Source: Bradyrhizobium ontarionense (GTDB taxonomy: Bacteria; Pseudomonadota; Alphaproteobacteria; Rhizobiales; Xanthobacteraceae). Taken from it: a DNA stretch of 64,000 nt. The notes under the pieces were generated by a model. It was not told the DNA's origin. It saw only the letters and a program-made list of their open reading frames with translations, and did no database searches. Location of the stretch: NCBI RefSeq assembly GCF_021088345.1, contig NZ_CP088156.1, positions 2,790,001-2,854,000 of the forward strand, written 5' to 3'. Of this stretch, positions 20,019-28,179 are shown one piece after another. The position numbers were made by a program, and so were the translations under genes. Positions within the stretch are counted from its first letter, which is position 1. Each line of letters opens with the position of its first letter.

Positions 20019-20462
20019 TCAGCGCGGCACCACCGCGGTGGCCTCGATCTCCACCCGCGCCGCCTTCTCCACAAGCCGCACCACCTGCACCAGCGCCATG
20101 GCCGGATAGTGGCTACCGAAGATCTCGCGATAGATCTTGCCGAGATCCTTCAGATTCCCAAGATACTCGTCCATGTCGACGACGTACCAGGTGAGCCGCA
20201 CCAGGTGCTCCGGCCGCGCATCCCCCTCGGCCAGAACAGCAGCAATGTTCTCCAGCACCTGCCGGACCTGCGCCACGAAGCCATCGGCCAGCTTCTCGTT
20301 CTGGTCCCAGCCGATGACACCACCGGTGACCACGATCCGCCCCTCGGCGCTGATGCCGTTGGCATAGCCCTTCGGCATCGGCCAGCCGCTCGGCTGCAGC
20401 ACGCGCAGGCCCGCCTCATCCGGCTTCGCCATGGCGAGCGTGGGCGCTTTGGTCGTGCTCAC
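20019..20462 (-). CDS. RidA family (YjgF/YER057c/UK114) protein
   Basis: A 147-residue RidA-like protein, which in well-studied members hydrolyses reactive enamine/imine intermediates to ketones and ammonia. The core has GGVIGWDQNEKLADGFVAQVRQVLENI and the substrate-carboxylate-binding Arg would fall in the RLTWYVVDMDEY segment, with the final conserved VEIEATAVVP. An N-terminal extension of about 30 residues sets it apart from housekeeping RidA. It is 21 bases after the CoA ligase, in the same operon. In aminobenzoate-type pathways a RidA could clear an imine after ring amine chemistry; that role is inferred. Confidence 0.88.
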   Translation of the reverse strand: MSTTKAPTLAMAKPDEAGLRVLQPSGWPMPKGYANGISAEGRIVVTGGVIGWDQNEKLADGFVAQVRQVLENIAAVLAEGDARPEHLVRLTWYVVDMDEYLGNLKDLGKIYREIFGSHYPAMALVQVVRLVEKAARVEIEATAVVPR

Positions 20463-20483
20463 GAGCGTCTCTCCTTGTCTCTG

Positions 20484-22187
20484 CTACACGGCTGTACCGG
20501 ACGCGGCTGCGGCTTGCGCGATCTGCCGCAGGGCAAAACGCTTCAGCTTGCCGGTCTCGGTCTTGGGCAGCTGTGTCACGAACTCGATCGCGCGCGGATA
20601 TTTGTACGGCGCGATCTCGCTTTTGACATGCTCCTGCAGCTCGGTCACGAGCGCCGGCGTGCCTTCCGCGCCCGGTGCCAGCACGACATAAGCCTTCACG
20701 ACCATGCCGCGCGCTTCGTCGGGCGCCCCGACCACGCCGCACTCGGCGACCGCCGGATGGGTCAGCAGCGCCGCCTCGACGTCGGTGCCGGCGATGTTGT
20801 AGCCGGACGACACGATCATGTCGTCGGAGCGGGACTGGTACCAGAAGTAGCCGTCCTCATCCATCACATAGGTGTCACCGGTGACGTTCCAGCCGTTCTG
20901 GACATATTTGCGCTGGCGCTCGTCGGCGAGATAGCGGCAACCGGTGGGGCCACGCACCGCGAGCCGCCCCATCGTTCCGGGCGGCACGTCGCGGCCCTCA
21001 TCGTCGACGATCTTGGCCTCGTAGCCCGGCACCGGCTTGCCCGTGGCGCCCGGACGGATCTCGTCCTCGATCGCGCTGATGAAGATGTGCAGCATCTCGG
21101 TCGAGCCGATGCCGTCCATCAGCTTGAGCCCGGTGGCCTTGAGCCAGGCGTCGAAGGTCGGCTTCGGCAAGGTCTCACCGGCGGAGACGCATTTGCGCAA
21201 GGACGAAATGTCACGGCCTTCGAGCTTGCTCAACATGGCGCGATAGGCGGTCGGTGCCGTGAAGCAGACCGTCGCCTTGGTGCGCTCGATGGCAGCCAGG
21301 AGGTCATCCGGCGCCGTCTTTTCCAGCACCACGTAGGATGCGCCGATATGCATCGGGAACAGCACGCCGCCGAATCCAAACGTGAAGGCCAGCGGCGCCG
21401 TCCCGATGAAGCGGTCGTTCTCATTGGCGCGCAGCACGTTGCGGGCGTAGCCGTCGCACACCGCGAGCATGTCGCGGTGGAAATGCATGGTGCCCTTCGG
21501 GTCCCCCGTCGTGCCCGAGGTGAAGGCGATCAGGCAGAGGTCGTCGGAGGCGGTATCGACCGCAGTGAACTCGGGACTGGCGTCGGCAATCAGCGCCTCC
21601 AGCGCGTCGGCCTGCCCGTTGCCCCAGTACACCACCTGCTTCAGCGCCGGCGCGACCGCGCGGGTCTTTTCCATCTCGTCGGCCAGCTTGCCGTCACACA
21701 GCGCCAGCGCGATCTGCGCCTTCTGGATTGGATAGGACAGCTCTTTGGCGCGCAGCAGCGGCATGGTGGCGACGACGATGCCGCCGGCCTTGATGACGGC
21801 CAGATACGTCGCGACCATCATCGGATTGTTGGCGGAACGCAGCAGCACGCGGCCGCCGGGCACGAGGCCGAGCCTGCCGACCAACGCGTTGGCGATCTTG
21901 TTCACCAGCACCTGCAGCTCACGATAGGTGTAGCTGACTTCAGAACTGATCATGCAGGGCGCATCGCCCCGCCCCTCCGCGACCCAGCGGTCGACGAAAT
22001 GCGTCACGCAGTTCAGCCGTGGCTGATACTGGAATTCGGGCCGGCTGAACACGAAATCGGGCCACAGCTCGCGCGGCGGCAGATGGTCCTGAGCAAACGT
22101 ATCGATGTGGGCGCTATGCGCCTTCGCGCTTGCGCTGTCCGGAAGTTGAGCCTTGTCGTGGATCTGAACACTGGCGGCAGTGGCCAT
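20484..22187 (-). CDS. 2-aminobenzoate/benzoate-type CoA ligase
   Basis: ATP-dependent acyl-CoA synthetase of the ANL superfamily, 567 residues, closest in wording to the benzoate-CoA and 2-aminobenzoate-CoA ligases. The P-loop-like motif is FTSGTTGDPKGTMHFH (A3), the A5 region is SAGETLPKPTFDAW then GIGSTEML, A7 is NVTGDTYVMDEDGYFWYQSRSDDMI and the catalytic lysine falls in PKTETGKLKRFAL. The start at 22187 is chosen because AGGAG lies six bases upstream; the frame extends 12 codons further without a good site. It heads an operon with RidA and a small protein, behind a MarR gene. It probably activates an aromatic acid for aerobic CoA-bound degradation. Confidence 0.87.
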   Translation of the reverse strand: MATAASVQIHDKAQLPDSASAKAHSAHIDTFAQDHLPPRELWPDFVFSRPEFQYQPRLNCVTHFVDRWVAEGRGDAPCMISSEVSYTYRELQVLVNKIANALVGRLGLVPGGRVLLRSANNPMMVATYLAVIKAGGIVVATMPLLRAKELSYPIQKAQIALALCDGKLADEMEKTRAVAPALKQVVYWGNGQADALEALIADASPEFTAVDTASDDLCLIAFTSGTTGDPKGTMHFHRDMLAVCDGYARNVLRANENDRFIGTAPLAFTFGFGGVLFPMHIGASYVVLEKTAPDDLLAAIERTKATVCFTAPTAYRAMLSKLEGRDISSLRKCVSAGETLPKPTFDAWLKATGLKLMDGIGSTEMLHIFISAIEDEIRPGATGKPVPGYEAKIVDDEGRDVPPGTMGRLAVRGPTGCRYLADERQRKYVQNGWNVTGDTYVMDEDGYFWYQSRSDDMIVSSGYNIAGTDVEAALLTHPAVAECGVVGAPDEARGMVVKAYVVLAPGAEGTPALVTELQEHVKSEIAPYKYPRAIEFVTQLPKTETGKLKRFALRQIAQAAAASGTAV

Positions 22188-22232
22188 CACACGCTCCTGT
22201 CTGAAAGGAAAGACGCCCGGCACATTTCAGTC

Positions 22233-22257
22233 CTAAACATTTTAGACTTAAAACATT
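22233..22257 (-). promoter_or_regulatory. Putative operator upstream of the CoA ligase
   Basis: An AT-rich island in the ligase leader contains two overlapping inverted repeats: CTAAA-CAT-TTTAG (22233-22245) and TTTTA-GACT-TAAAA (22240-22253). The segment ATTTTAGACTTAAAACATT (22239-22257) agrees at 15 of 19 positions with ATTTTAAACTTCAAATTTT at 28056-28074, upstream of the SDR/hydrolase pair. The adjacent MarR protein is the obvious candidate to bind both. Confidence 0.5.
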
Positions 22258-22355
22258 CGGACGCAAGAGCCGAAGATTGTGCACTGCCCGCAAATTGTTT
22301 GAGCGTTTGCCGCGCGCGGTGGCGGCGCGGCCTTCGACGATGCGACAGCCCGGCC

Positions 22356-22850
22356 TCAATCCTGCCGGCGCTTCACGGCCTTCTGCGCCGATCCCTTGGT
22401 CTTGGCCAGCAGCCGCATCAGCTCGCGGACATCCTTCGGCGTGAGCTCGCCGAAAATGTCGGCGATCCAGGTCTCGTGCTCGGTCGCCATCTTGCGGAAT
22501 TCGGCGCGGCCGAGCTTGGTCAGCCGGATCACCTGGACACGGCGATCGGTGTCCGAGGTGCGGCGGTCGAGATGGCCGGATTCGACGAGGCGTTCCACGA
22601 GCCCGGTGACGTTGCCGTTCGACACCATCATGCGCTTGGAGACATCGGACAAGGTCATGCCGTCGGGCGCCTTGTCGAGCTGCGCCATCAGGTCGAAACG
22701 CGGCAGGGTGACGTCGAAGCGCTCGCGCAGCCGGCCCCGGATCTCGCCCTCGATCAGCGTCGTACAGGTCAGCAGCCGCAGCCACAGCCGCAGCTCCTCG
22801 GCGTGATCCTCGGGCAGCTCGACGGCCTTGGTCTCGGAATCCAGAGTCAT
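22356..22850 (-). CDS. MarR family transcriptional regulator
   Basis: A 164-residue MarR-type winged-helix protein. The DNA-binding part is LSDVSKRMMVSNGNVTGLVERLVESGHLDRRTSDTDRRVQVIRLT (split here only for description), with the DxRxxxxxLT wing signature DTDRRVQVIRLT. N- and C-terminal helices would form the dimer interface. It lies directly upstream of the CoA ligase operon in the same direction, the arrangement of AbmR/BadR-like regulators that respond to an aromatic acyl-CoA. A repeated AT-rich operator candidate is found at 22239 and 28056. Confidence 0.9.
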   Translation of the reverse strand: MTLDSETKAVELPEDHAEELRLWLRLLTCTTLIEGEIRGRLRERFDVTLPRFDLMAQLDKAPDGMTLSDVSKRMMVSNGNVTGLVERLVESGHLDRRTSDTDRRVQVIRLTKLGRAEFRKMATEHETWIADIFGELTPKDVRELMRLLAKTKGSAQKAVKRRQD

Positions 22851-23155
22851 GACGGAATCACATGCACACGTGCTGCCCCGTCGGGCGAGGCTCGTGAGTT
22901 TGACCTTCAGGAGCTTCCGGGAGCAAGGAAAAACGTACCGTCGTCACGCTGGAGAACGAGGAGCGGCAATTCCTTTAACCTTCAAGCAATTGGCGCGGCG
23001 CTTGCATGCGTGCCGAAACTGCCGCTCGCGCCAGCAGCTCGCTTGCGGCTGAGGCCGTCGTCAGACTAGGCTTGAGACCAAGCTGCGGCCTGATCCAGGC
23101 ATCTGGTCAGGTTCAAAATACATAAACCTGAATTTCCGCATCCGGGGGAGTTGTC
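22851..23155. promoter_or_regulatory. Region between marR and the solute-binding protein, with an inverted repeat at the promoter
   Basis: No gene is seen. At 23107-23131 a perfect inverted repeat TCAGGTT-(11 bases)-AACCTGA encloses an AT-rich core AAAATACATAA that could be a -10 region, 25-49 bases before the solute-binding protein start. This looks like an operator over the promoter. Which protein binds is unknown; it differs from the sites upstream of the CoA ligase. Confidence 0.5.
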
Positions 23156-24328
23156 ATGAGAGTGAGTTGGAAGCTGGCCGGCCTTGGCGTGATCGCCTGT
23201 GTCATGGCGCAGCCGGCGCTGGCCGCCGACAAGATCAAGATCGGCGTCATCGTCACCCTGTCAGGACCGGCTGCCGCGCTCGGCGGGCAGGTCCGGGACG
23301 GCTTCAATCTCGCCATCAAGGATCTCGGCGGCAAAATGGGCGGCAAGGAGGTCGAGGTGGTCGTCGCCGACGACGAGCTGAAGCCGGATGCTGCGATCAC
23401 CAAGGTGAAGGGCCTGCTCGAGCGCGACAAAGTCGACTTCGTCGTCGGGCCGATCTTCTCCAACATGCTGCAGGCGATTCATCGCCCGGTCACCGAAAAC
23501 AAGACCTTCCTGATCAGCCCGAATGCCGGCCCCTCCAGCTATGCCGGCAAGGAATGCAGCCCGTTCTTCTACGTGACCTCGTACCAGAACGACCAGGTCC
23601 ACGCGATCCTCGGCAAGGTCGCGCAGGACCGCGGCTACAAGCGGATGTATCTCTTGGTGCCGAACTACCAGGCCGGACGCGATTCGGTCGCGGGCTTCAA
23701 GATCGACTACAAGGGCGAGATCGTCGAGGAATCCTACGTTCCGCTCAACACCCTCGACTTCCAGCCCGAGCTCTCCAAGATCTCCTCGCAGAAGCCGGAC
23801 GCCGTGTTCACCTTCATGCCCGGCGGCATGGGCGTGAACCTGGTCAAGCAGTTCAAGCAAGCCGGCCTCGCCGACACCATCCCTGTCCTGTCCGCCTTCA
23901 CCGTCGACGAATCCACCCTGCCGGCGCAGCAGGATGCGGCGGTCGGCATGTTCGGCGGCGCCGATTGGGCCCCCAATCTCGACAATCCGCAAAGCAAGAA
24001 GTTCGTCGCCGGCTATGAGTCCGCCTACAACAGCGTGCCCGGCACCTACGCCATGCAGGCCTATGATGCTGCGCTCCTGATCGACAGCGCCGTGAAGGCG
24101 GTCGGCGGCGATCTCGCCAACAAGGACGCGGTGTCCGCCGCACTGAAGAAGGCCGATTTCACCTCGCTACGCGGCGGCTTCAAGTTCAACACCAACGGCT
24201 ACCCGATTCAGGACTTCTATTTGACCAAGGTCGCCAAGCGGCCGGACGGCAAGTTCCAGACCGAGATCGTGCAGAAGGTGTTCGAGAACTACGGCGACCG
24301 CTACGCCAAGGACTGCGCGGCCAAGTAA
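23156..24328 (+). CDS. ABC transporter substrate-binding protein, branched-chain amino acid/aromatic acid type
   Basis: Periplasmic binding protein of 390 residues with a signal peptide (LAGLGVIACVMAQPALA, cleavage near residue 23) and a type I two-lobe fold starting KIKIGVIVTLSGPAAALGG. In Bradyrhizobium and Rhodopseudomonas, proteins of this Peripla_BP_6 group often bind aromatic acids rather than amino acids. Only the binding protein is here; its permease and ATPase genes must be elsewhere. A cupin gene follows after 20 bases on the same strand. GGGGGAG gives a strong ribosome binding site. Confidence 0.92.
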   Translation: MRVSWKLAGLGVIACVMAQPALAADKIKIGVIVTLSGPAAALGGQVRDGFNLAIKDLGGKMGGKEVEVVVADDELKPDAAITKVKGLLERDKVDFVVGPIFSNMLQAIHRPVTENKTFLISPNAGPSSYAGKECSPFFYVTSYQNDQVHAILGKVAQDRGYKRMYLLVPNYQAGRDSVAGFKIDYKGEIVEESYVPLNTLDFQPELSKISSQKPDAVFTFMPGGMGVNLVKQFKQAGLADTIPVLSAFTVDESTLPAQQDAAVGMFGGADWAPNLDNPQSKKFVAGYESAYNSVPGTYAMQAYDAALLIDSAVKAVGGDLANKDAVSAALKKADFTSLRGGFKFNTNGYPIQDFYLTKVAKRPDGKFQTEIVQKVFENYGDRYAKDCAAK

Positions 24329-24348
24329 CAACAGGGAGCGAAACCAAC

Positions 24349-24807
24349 ATGAGCCATCCGGAAATCGCCGGCATCACCCGGGCCAATGAGGGCATCCAGG
24401 GCATCTCCTGGAACATCCTCGGCCAGATCTACGTGCCGAAGAACCGCACCGAGCACAGCTTCTCCTGGCACGCGACCTTCCCGGTCGGCACCTTCGTGCC
24501 GCCGCACATCCATCCCGATCAGGACGAGTATCTCTACATCCTCGAAGGCCGTCTCGACTTCTTCCTCGACGGCGCCGAGGAATTTGCGACCGCCGGCGAC
24601 ACGGTGCGGCTGCCGATGGGCAAGCCGCACGGCATCTTCAACAAGTCGCAGCAGACCGCGAAGACGCTGTTCTGGGTGTCGCCGACGCGCCGGCTCTACG
24701 AGCTGTTCTGGGCGATCCACAACATGCGCGAGCAGAACCCGGACGACGTGGTGAAGCTCGCCGCCGAGCACAACATCCACTTCCTGCCGCCGCCTCCGGC
24801 GGCTTAA
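24349..24807 (+). CDS. Cupin domain protein
   Basis: Single-domain cupin of 152 residues. Motif 1 is visible as PPHIHPDQDEYLYILEG, with the H-x-H and Glu metal ligands, and motif 2 as GDTVRLPMGKPHGIFN with the last histidine. Such small cupins in catabolic clusters can be dioxygenases, isomerases or binding proteins, so the activity is not assignable. It is 20 bases after the solute-binding protein gene and likely co-transcribed with it. The C-terminus is helical and ends in a short proline run. Confidence 0.86.
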   Translation: MSHPEIAGITRANEGIQGISWNILGQIYVPKNRTEHSFSWHATFPVGTFVPPHIHPDQDEYLYILEGRLDFFLDGAEEFATAGDTVRLPMGKPHGIFNKSQQTAKTLFWVSPTRRLYELFWAIHNMREQNPDDVVKLAAEHNIHFLPPPPAA

Positions 24808-24856
24808 GTCAGCTGAGGCGTTAGCTTTCGAACTGTCGCGCAGCATGCGGTGCGCT

Positions 24857-24884
24857 CCCTCTCCCCGTCCTTACGGGGAGAGGG
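24857..24884. terminator. Strong hairpin between convergent cupin and monooxygenase genes
   Basis: Arms CCCTCTCCCCG and CGGGGAGAGGG pair perfectly around a short loop, followed by GGGTGAGGGGCAGCC. It belongs to the same palindrome type as the elements near 1001 and 12010. Located between two convergent genes, it may stop transcription from both sides. Confidence 0.5.
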
Positions 24885-24927
24885 CTGGGGTGAGGGGCAG
24901 CCTCACAAATGGTGCCGGAAGGCCCAG

Positions 24928-26175
24928 CTACGACGCCTGCCGCGTGACCATTCGCGCGGCGAAGCCGGCCCGGCTGGCATAGCCGCGCACGATGCCCTCG
25001 CGGGCCTCGTAGTTGAGAATGGTGTTGATGTCGGTGAAGCCCTGCGGCGCAAGCTGCTCGACCGCGTCGATCACGCCCTCGGGGCCGCCGCGGCGGTTGG
25101 CGGCGACGATCTCGGCGGTCATCGGCAGCCGCTTCTGCTCATAGGCCATCAGCGCCTGGCGCGGATGCTCGGAGCGAGCCAGCGCATCGGCCAGCGCGCG
25201 GGCATCGAGAATGGCCTGCGAGGCGCCGTTGGAGCCGACCGGATACATCGGATGGGCGGCGTCGCCCAAGAGCGTAACGCGGCCGCTCGACCAGTACGGC
25301 AGCGGATCGCGGTCGCAGCAGGGATACTCCCAGAATTCCGGCGTCGCGCGCACCATCGCGGCGAAGTCGACCTGGGGAATGGAGAAGCCGTTGACATGCG
25401 GCATCAGCTCGTCGGCCTTGCCGAGCCGCGACCAGTCCTCGCGCCGCGGCGGTGCGGTGTTGGCATCGCCGATGCGCACCAGCACGGCCCAGTTGGTGAG
25501 ACGGGTCGCGGGGCTCGAGCCTTCCGCGATCGGGTAGATCACCGCCTTGGCATTGAGGCCGCCGGCGATGACCATCGACCGCCCCGTGAGGAACACCGGC
25601 CAGTCGGTGGCGCCGCGCCACAGCATCAGGCCGTTCCAGCACGGTGCGCCCTCGTTGGGGAACAGCGTCTGCCGGACCTTGGAATGAATGCCGTCGGCCC
25701 CGATCAGGACATCGCCACGGACGGTGTGGACATGGGCGCCGGAGCGGTCGAAGAAATAGGCGGTGACCCCACCCTCGTCCTGGGTGAAGGCGCCGAGCCG
25801 GCAGCCGGTGTGGACTTTCGCATGGCCAAGGCGCTCCACCACCGCCTGGTGGATCACGCTCTGCAGCCGGCCGCGGTGGATCGAGAATTGCGGCACGTCA
25901 TGGCCGGCGTCGAGCCCGCGGGTCTCGTGCCAGACCTCCTGGCCGCGCCGGGTCAGGTAGAACAGCTCGGAGGTGCGGATCGCAACCTCATCCAGCCGGT
26001 CGAGCAGCCCGAGCTGGGCGAGCTCGCGGATCGCATGCGGCAAGGTGTTGATGCCGACGCCGAGCTCGCGGATCGCATCCGCCTGCTCGAACAGCTCACA
26101 GTCGATACCGCGCGCCCGCAGCATCAGGGCCGTCGTCAATCCGCCGATACCGCCACCAACGACGATCGCCTTCAT
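24928..26175 (-). CDS. FAD-dependent aromatic monooxygenase, PhzS-like
   Basis: Class A flavin monooxygenase of 415 residues. The FAD-binding GxGxxG is VVGGGIGGLTTALML, the middle motif is LIGADGIHSKVR (DG motif), and the second FAD motif is VTLLGDAAHPMYPVGSNGASQAI. Overall wording is closest to 5-methylphenazine-1-carboxylate 1-monooxygenase (PhzS), which hydroxylates with loss of a carboxyl group. It lies after an enoyl-CoA hydratase gene and a pseudogene of another flavin monooxygenase. It may hydroxylate an aromatic acid or ring-derived substrate in this cluster; the substrate is unknown. Confidence 0.88.
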   Translation of the reverse strand: MKAIVVGGGIGGLTTALMLRARGIDCELFEQADAIRELGVGINTLPHAIRELAQLGLLDRLDEVAIRTSELFYLTRRGQEVWHETRGLDAGHDVPQFSIHRGRLQSVIHQAVVERLGHAKVHTGCRLGAFTQDEGGVTAYFFDRSGAHVHTVRGDVLIGADGIHSKVRQTLFPNEGAPCWNGLMLWRGATDWPVFLTGRSMVIAGGLNAKAVIYPIAEGSSPATRLTNWAVLVRIGDANTAPPRREDWSRLGKADELMPHVNGFSIPQVDFAAMVRATPEFWEYPCCDRDPLPYWSSGRVTLLGDAAHPMYPVGSNGASQAILDARALADALARSEHPRQALMAYEQKRLPMTAEIVAANRRGGPEGVIDAVEQLAPQGFTDINTILNYEAREGIVRGYASRAGFAARMVTRQAS

Positions 26176-26229
26176 CGCCCTCTACTCCACTCATACTGGA
26201 CATATCGGCCGACAGCGTGGCATGGAGCC

Positions 26230-26364
26230 TCACTCCGCCGCAAGCGGCTTCGCAGCCTCGGCCTTCAGCTCGGCCCGCGTTTTCGGCTTAGCCTTAACCT
26301 TCAGCTCGTCGGAAAACACGCCCCCGAAGCCGAACGTATCGTCGGCGCGGTTGCGTTCGTTAGC
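26230..26364 (-). pseudogene. Remnant of a salicylyl-CoA/2-aminobenzoyl-CoA monooxygenase gene (both ends, middle deleted)
   Basis: Immediately after the enoyl-CoA hydratase stop, in the same frame, 44 codons read through without a start codon and end in TGA at 26230. The first part, ERNRADDTFGFGGVFSDE, matches the region just after the first FAD-binding strand of salicylyl-CoA 5-hydroxylase and 2-aminobenzoyl-CoA monooxygenase (typically ERN-x-DDTFGWGVVFSD). The rest, LKVKAKPKTRAELKAEAAKP, looks like a charged C-terminal tail. The first ~30 codons and nearly the whole body (about 700 codons in intact bifunctional forms) are absent. The comparison is from memory of the family. Confidence 0.7.
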
Positions 26365-27201
26365 TCAATTGCCCTGGAAGACCGGCTTCGACTTGGCGGC
26401 GAAGGCTTCAAAGGCGCGATTGAAATCCTCGGTCGTCATGCACAAGGCCTGAGCAACTGCTTCGGCCTCGATCGCTTCCTCCACCGACATCGCCCATTCC
26501 ATCGCCAGCATGCGCTTGGTCATGGTGTTGGCGAAGGTCGGACCGTTCGCGATCTCTGTTGCCAAGGCGACGGCCTGCGCCAGCACCTCGCTGGGCGCGA
26601 CGATGCGGCTGAAAAAACCCCAGCGCTCGCCCTCGTCGGCACTCATGAAACGGCCGGTATAGAGCAGCTCGGAGGCGCGGGACTGGCCGATGATGCGCGG
26701 CAGGATCGCGCAGGCGCCCATGTCGCAGCCGGCGAGACCGACCTTGTTGAACAGGAAGGCGACCTTGGTGCCGGTCGCCGCGAGCCTGATGTCGGAGGCC
26801 ATCGCCACGATGGCACCGGCACCGGCGCAGATGCCCTCGACGGCCGCCACGATGGGCTGCGGACAGGCGCGCATCGCCTTGACGAGATCGCCCGTCATCC
26901 GGGTGAAGGCGGTCAGTCCCTTGGTGTCCATCTTCACCAACGGGCCGATGATCTCGAACACATCGCCGCCGGACGAGAAATTGCCGCCCGCTCCGGTGAC
27001 GACGACCACCTTCACATCGTCGTCGAAGGCGCACGCGCGAAAGAAATCGGTCAGTTCGCGATAGCTCTCGAAGGTCAGCGGGTTCTTGCGCTCGGGCCGG
27101 TTCAAGGTCACCGTCGCGACGCGGTCCTTGACGGCGAGCAGGAAATGGCTGGGCTTGTAGTCCGCCAACGGCAAGGTGACGGGATTGGCCGGTCTCGACA
27201 T
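26365..27201 (-). CDS. Enoyl-CoA hydratase/isomerase family protein
   Basis: Crotonase-fold protein of 278 residues. The oxyanion-hole segments are [12 protein letters not shown] (about residue 70-82) and [23 protein letters not shown], and the second catalytic-position glutamate region is [21 protein letters not shown]. In aerobic CoA-dependent aromatic pathways such proteins hydrate or open the ring-derived enoyl-CoA. It is 48 bases after the SDR gene and directly before the flavin monooxygenase remnant, the same gene order as in intact aminobenzoyl-CoA clusters. The exact reaction is not decided by sequence. Confidence 0.9.
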   Translation of the reverse strand: MSRPANPVTLPLADYKPSHFLLAVKDRVATVTLNRPERKNPLTFESYRELTDFFRACAFDDDVKVVVVTGAGGNFSSGGDVFEIIGPLVKMDTKGLTAFTRMTGDLVKAMRACPQPIVAAVEGICAGAGAIVAMASDIRLAATGTKVAFLFNKVGLAGCDMGACAILPRIIGQSRASELLYTGRFMSADEGERWGFFSRIVAPSEVLAQAVALATEIANGPTFANTMTKRMLAMEWAMSVEEAIEAEAVAQALCMTTEDFNRAFEAFAAKSKPVFQGN

Positions 27202-27249
27202 GATAGCTTCCTCTGTTCGACTGTTCTGATTGGGCTACGGCCAAGCCGC

Positions 27250-28011
27250 TTACACTTCGCCGCCCGCCACCGCGATCGCCTGCCCGGTGATGGCGCCCGC
27301 ACCGGTGCCACACAGCCACAGCACGGTGTCTGCGACCTCCTGCGGCGCGATCAGCCGCCCCTGCGGATTGTGCTTGGCGAGTTCGGCGATGGCCTGTTCA
27401 CGGCTGCGCCCGGTCTTCTTCATGATGGTGTCGATGCTATCGGCCACGAGATCCGTATCGGTGAAGCCCGGGCATACCGCATTGACGGTGACGCGCGTCG
27501 TTGCCAACTCCAATGCCAGCGATCGCGTGAGACCGACGACCGCATGCTTCGCCGCGGTGTAGGCGCTGACATAGGGATAGCCCTTCAAACCTGCCGTCGA
27601 AGCGACCGCGACGATCCGGCCACACGGCCTGCTTTTCATGGCAGGCAACACGGCCTGCACGGCATGCACGACGCCCATGAAATTGACGTCGATCATGCGG
27701 CGGAACAGCGCGGCATCGGACTTGAGAAAAGGTGCGGATTCCGCACTCCCGGCGTTGGCAACGAGAATGTCGATCGGCTGTCGCGCTGCCGCGCCGGCAA
27801 AAGCGGCATTCAGCGCCGCCTGATCGGCGACGTCGGCAATGACCGCATGATCGGCGCATCCCTGCGTCACGGCCTCATCGAGCGTTGCGCGGTTGCGACC
27901 GACGATCGTCACGGTTGCGCCGGCTTGCTTGAGCGCTCGCGCAATCTCGCGGCCGATACCTCGGCCACCGCCTGTCACGATCGCATGCGCCGCTTCAGGA
28001 AGTCCGGACAT
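27250..28011 (-). CDS. Short-chain dehydrogenase/reductase
   Basis: Classical SDR of 253 residues: cofactor motif TGGGRGIG near the N-terminus, NAG motif in LVANAGSAES, catalytic Ser in VASTAGLKG and the YxxxK pair in YVSAYTAAKHAVVG, followed by the PG motif VNAVCPGFTDT. It uses NAD(H) or NADP(H) to interconvert a hydroxyl and a keto group, probably on a 3-hydroxyacyl-CoA. I place the start at 28011 because AGGAGG lies five to six bases upstream and would be inside the longer reading frame. It is divergent from the hydrolase operon. Confidence 0.9.
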   Translation of the reverse strand: MSGLPEAAHAIVTGGGRGIGREIARALKQAGATVTIVGRNRATLDEAVTQGCADHAVIADVADQAALNAAFAGAAARQPIDILVANAGSAESAPFLKSDAALFRRMIDVNFMGVVHAVQAVLPAMKSRPCGRIVAVASTAGLKGYPYVSAYTAAKHAVVGLTRSLALELATTRVTVNAVCPGFTDTDLVADSIDTIMKKTGRSREQAIAELAKHNPQGRLIAPQEVADTVLWLCGTGAGAITGQAIAVAGGEV

Positions 28012-28055
28012 GCGCGCCTCCTCGTGCCTCACCTGCAGGTCTCTGCGCGGAATTT

Positions 28056-28074
28056 ATTTTAAACTTCAAATTTT
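28056..28074. promoter_or_regulatory. Putative operator in the SDR/hydrolase divergent region
   Basis: ATTTTAAACTTCAAATTTT is an AT-rich island between the divergent SDR (minus) and hydrolase (plus) genes. It matches the island upstream of the CoA ligase (22239-22257) at 15 of 19 positions, pointing to one regulator, probably the MarR protein at 22356, for the three operons. Confidence 0.5.
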
Positions 28075-28179
28075 TGCAACAACGCGCCCGAAGCGACTTG
28101 ACACCCCGCCCGCCGCGGCTAGCGTTCATGAGCCCCGTGCAAGCAACGTTGCCGTTCACGGCGCACCTCGGAGGTCTGC

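Noticed and set aside
19647..23069. An 1140-codon plus-strand frame over the RidA, CoA ligase and MarR genes
   Set aside because: It is the antisense shadow of three genes with clear family motifs on the minus strand.
24850..28062. A 1070-codon plus-strand frame
   Set aside because: Antisense to the FAD monooxygenase, hydratase and SDR genes; His/Arg/Gly-rich with no fold signal.
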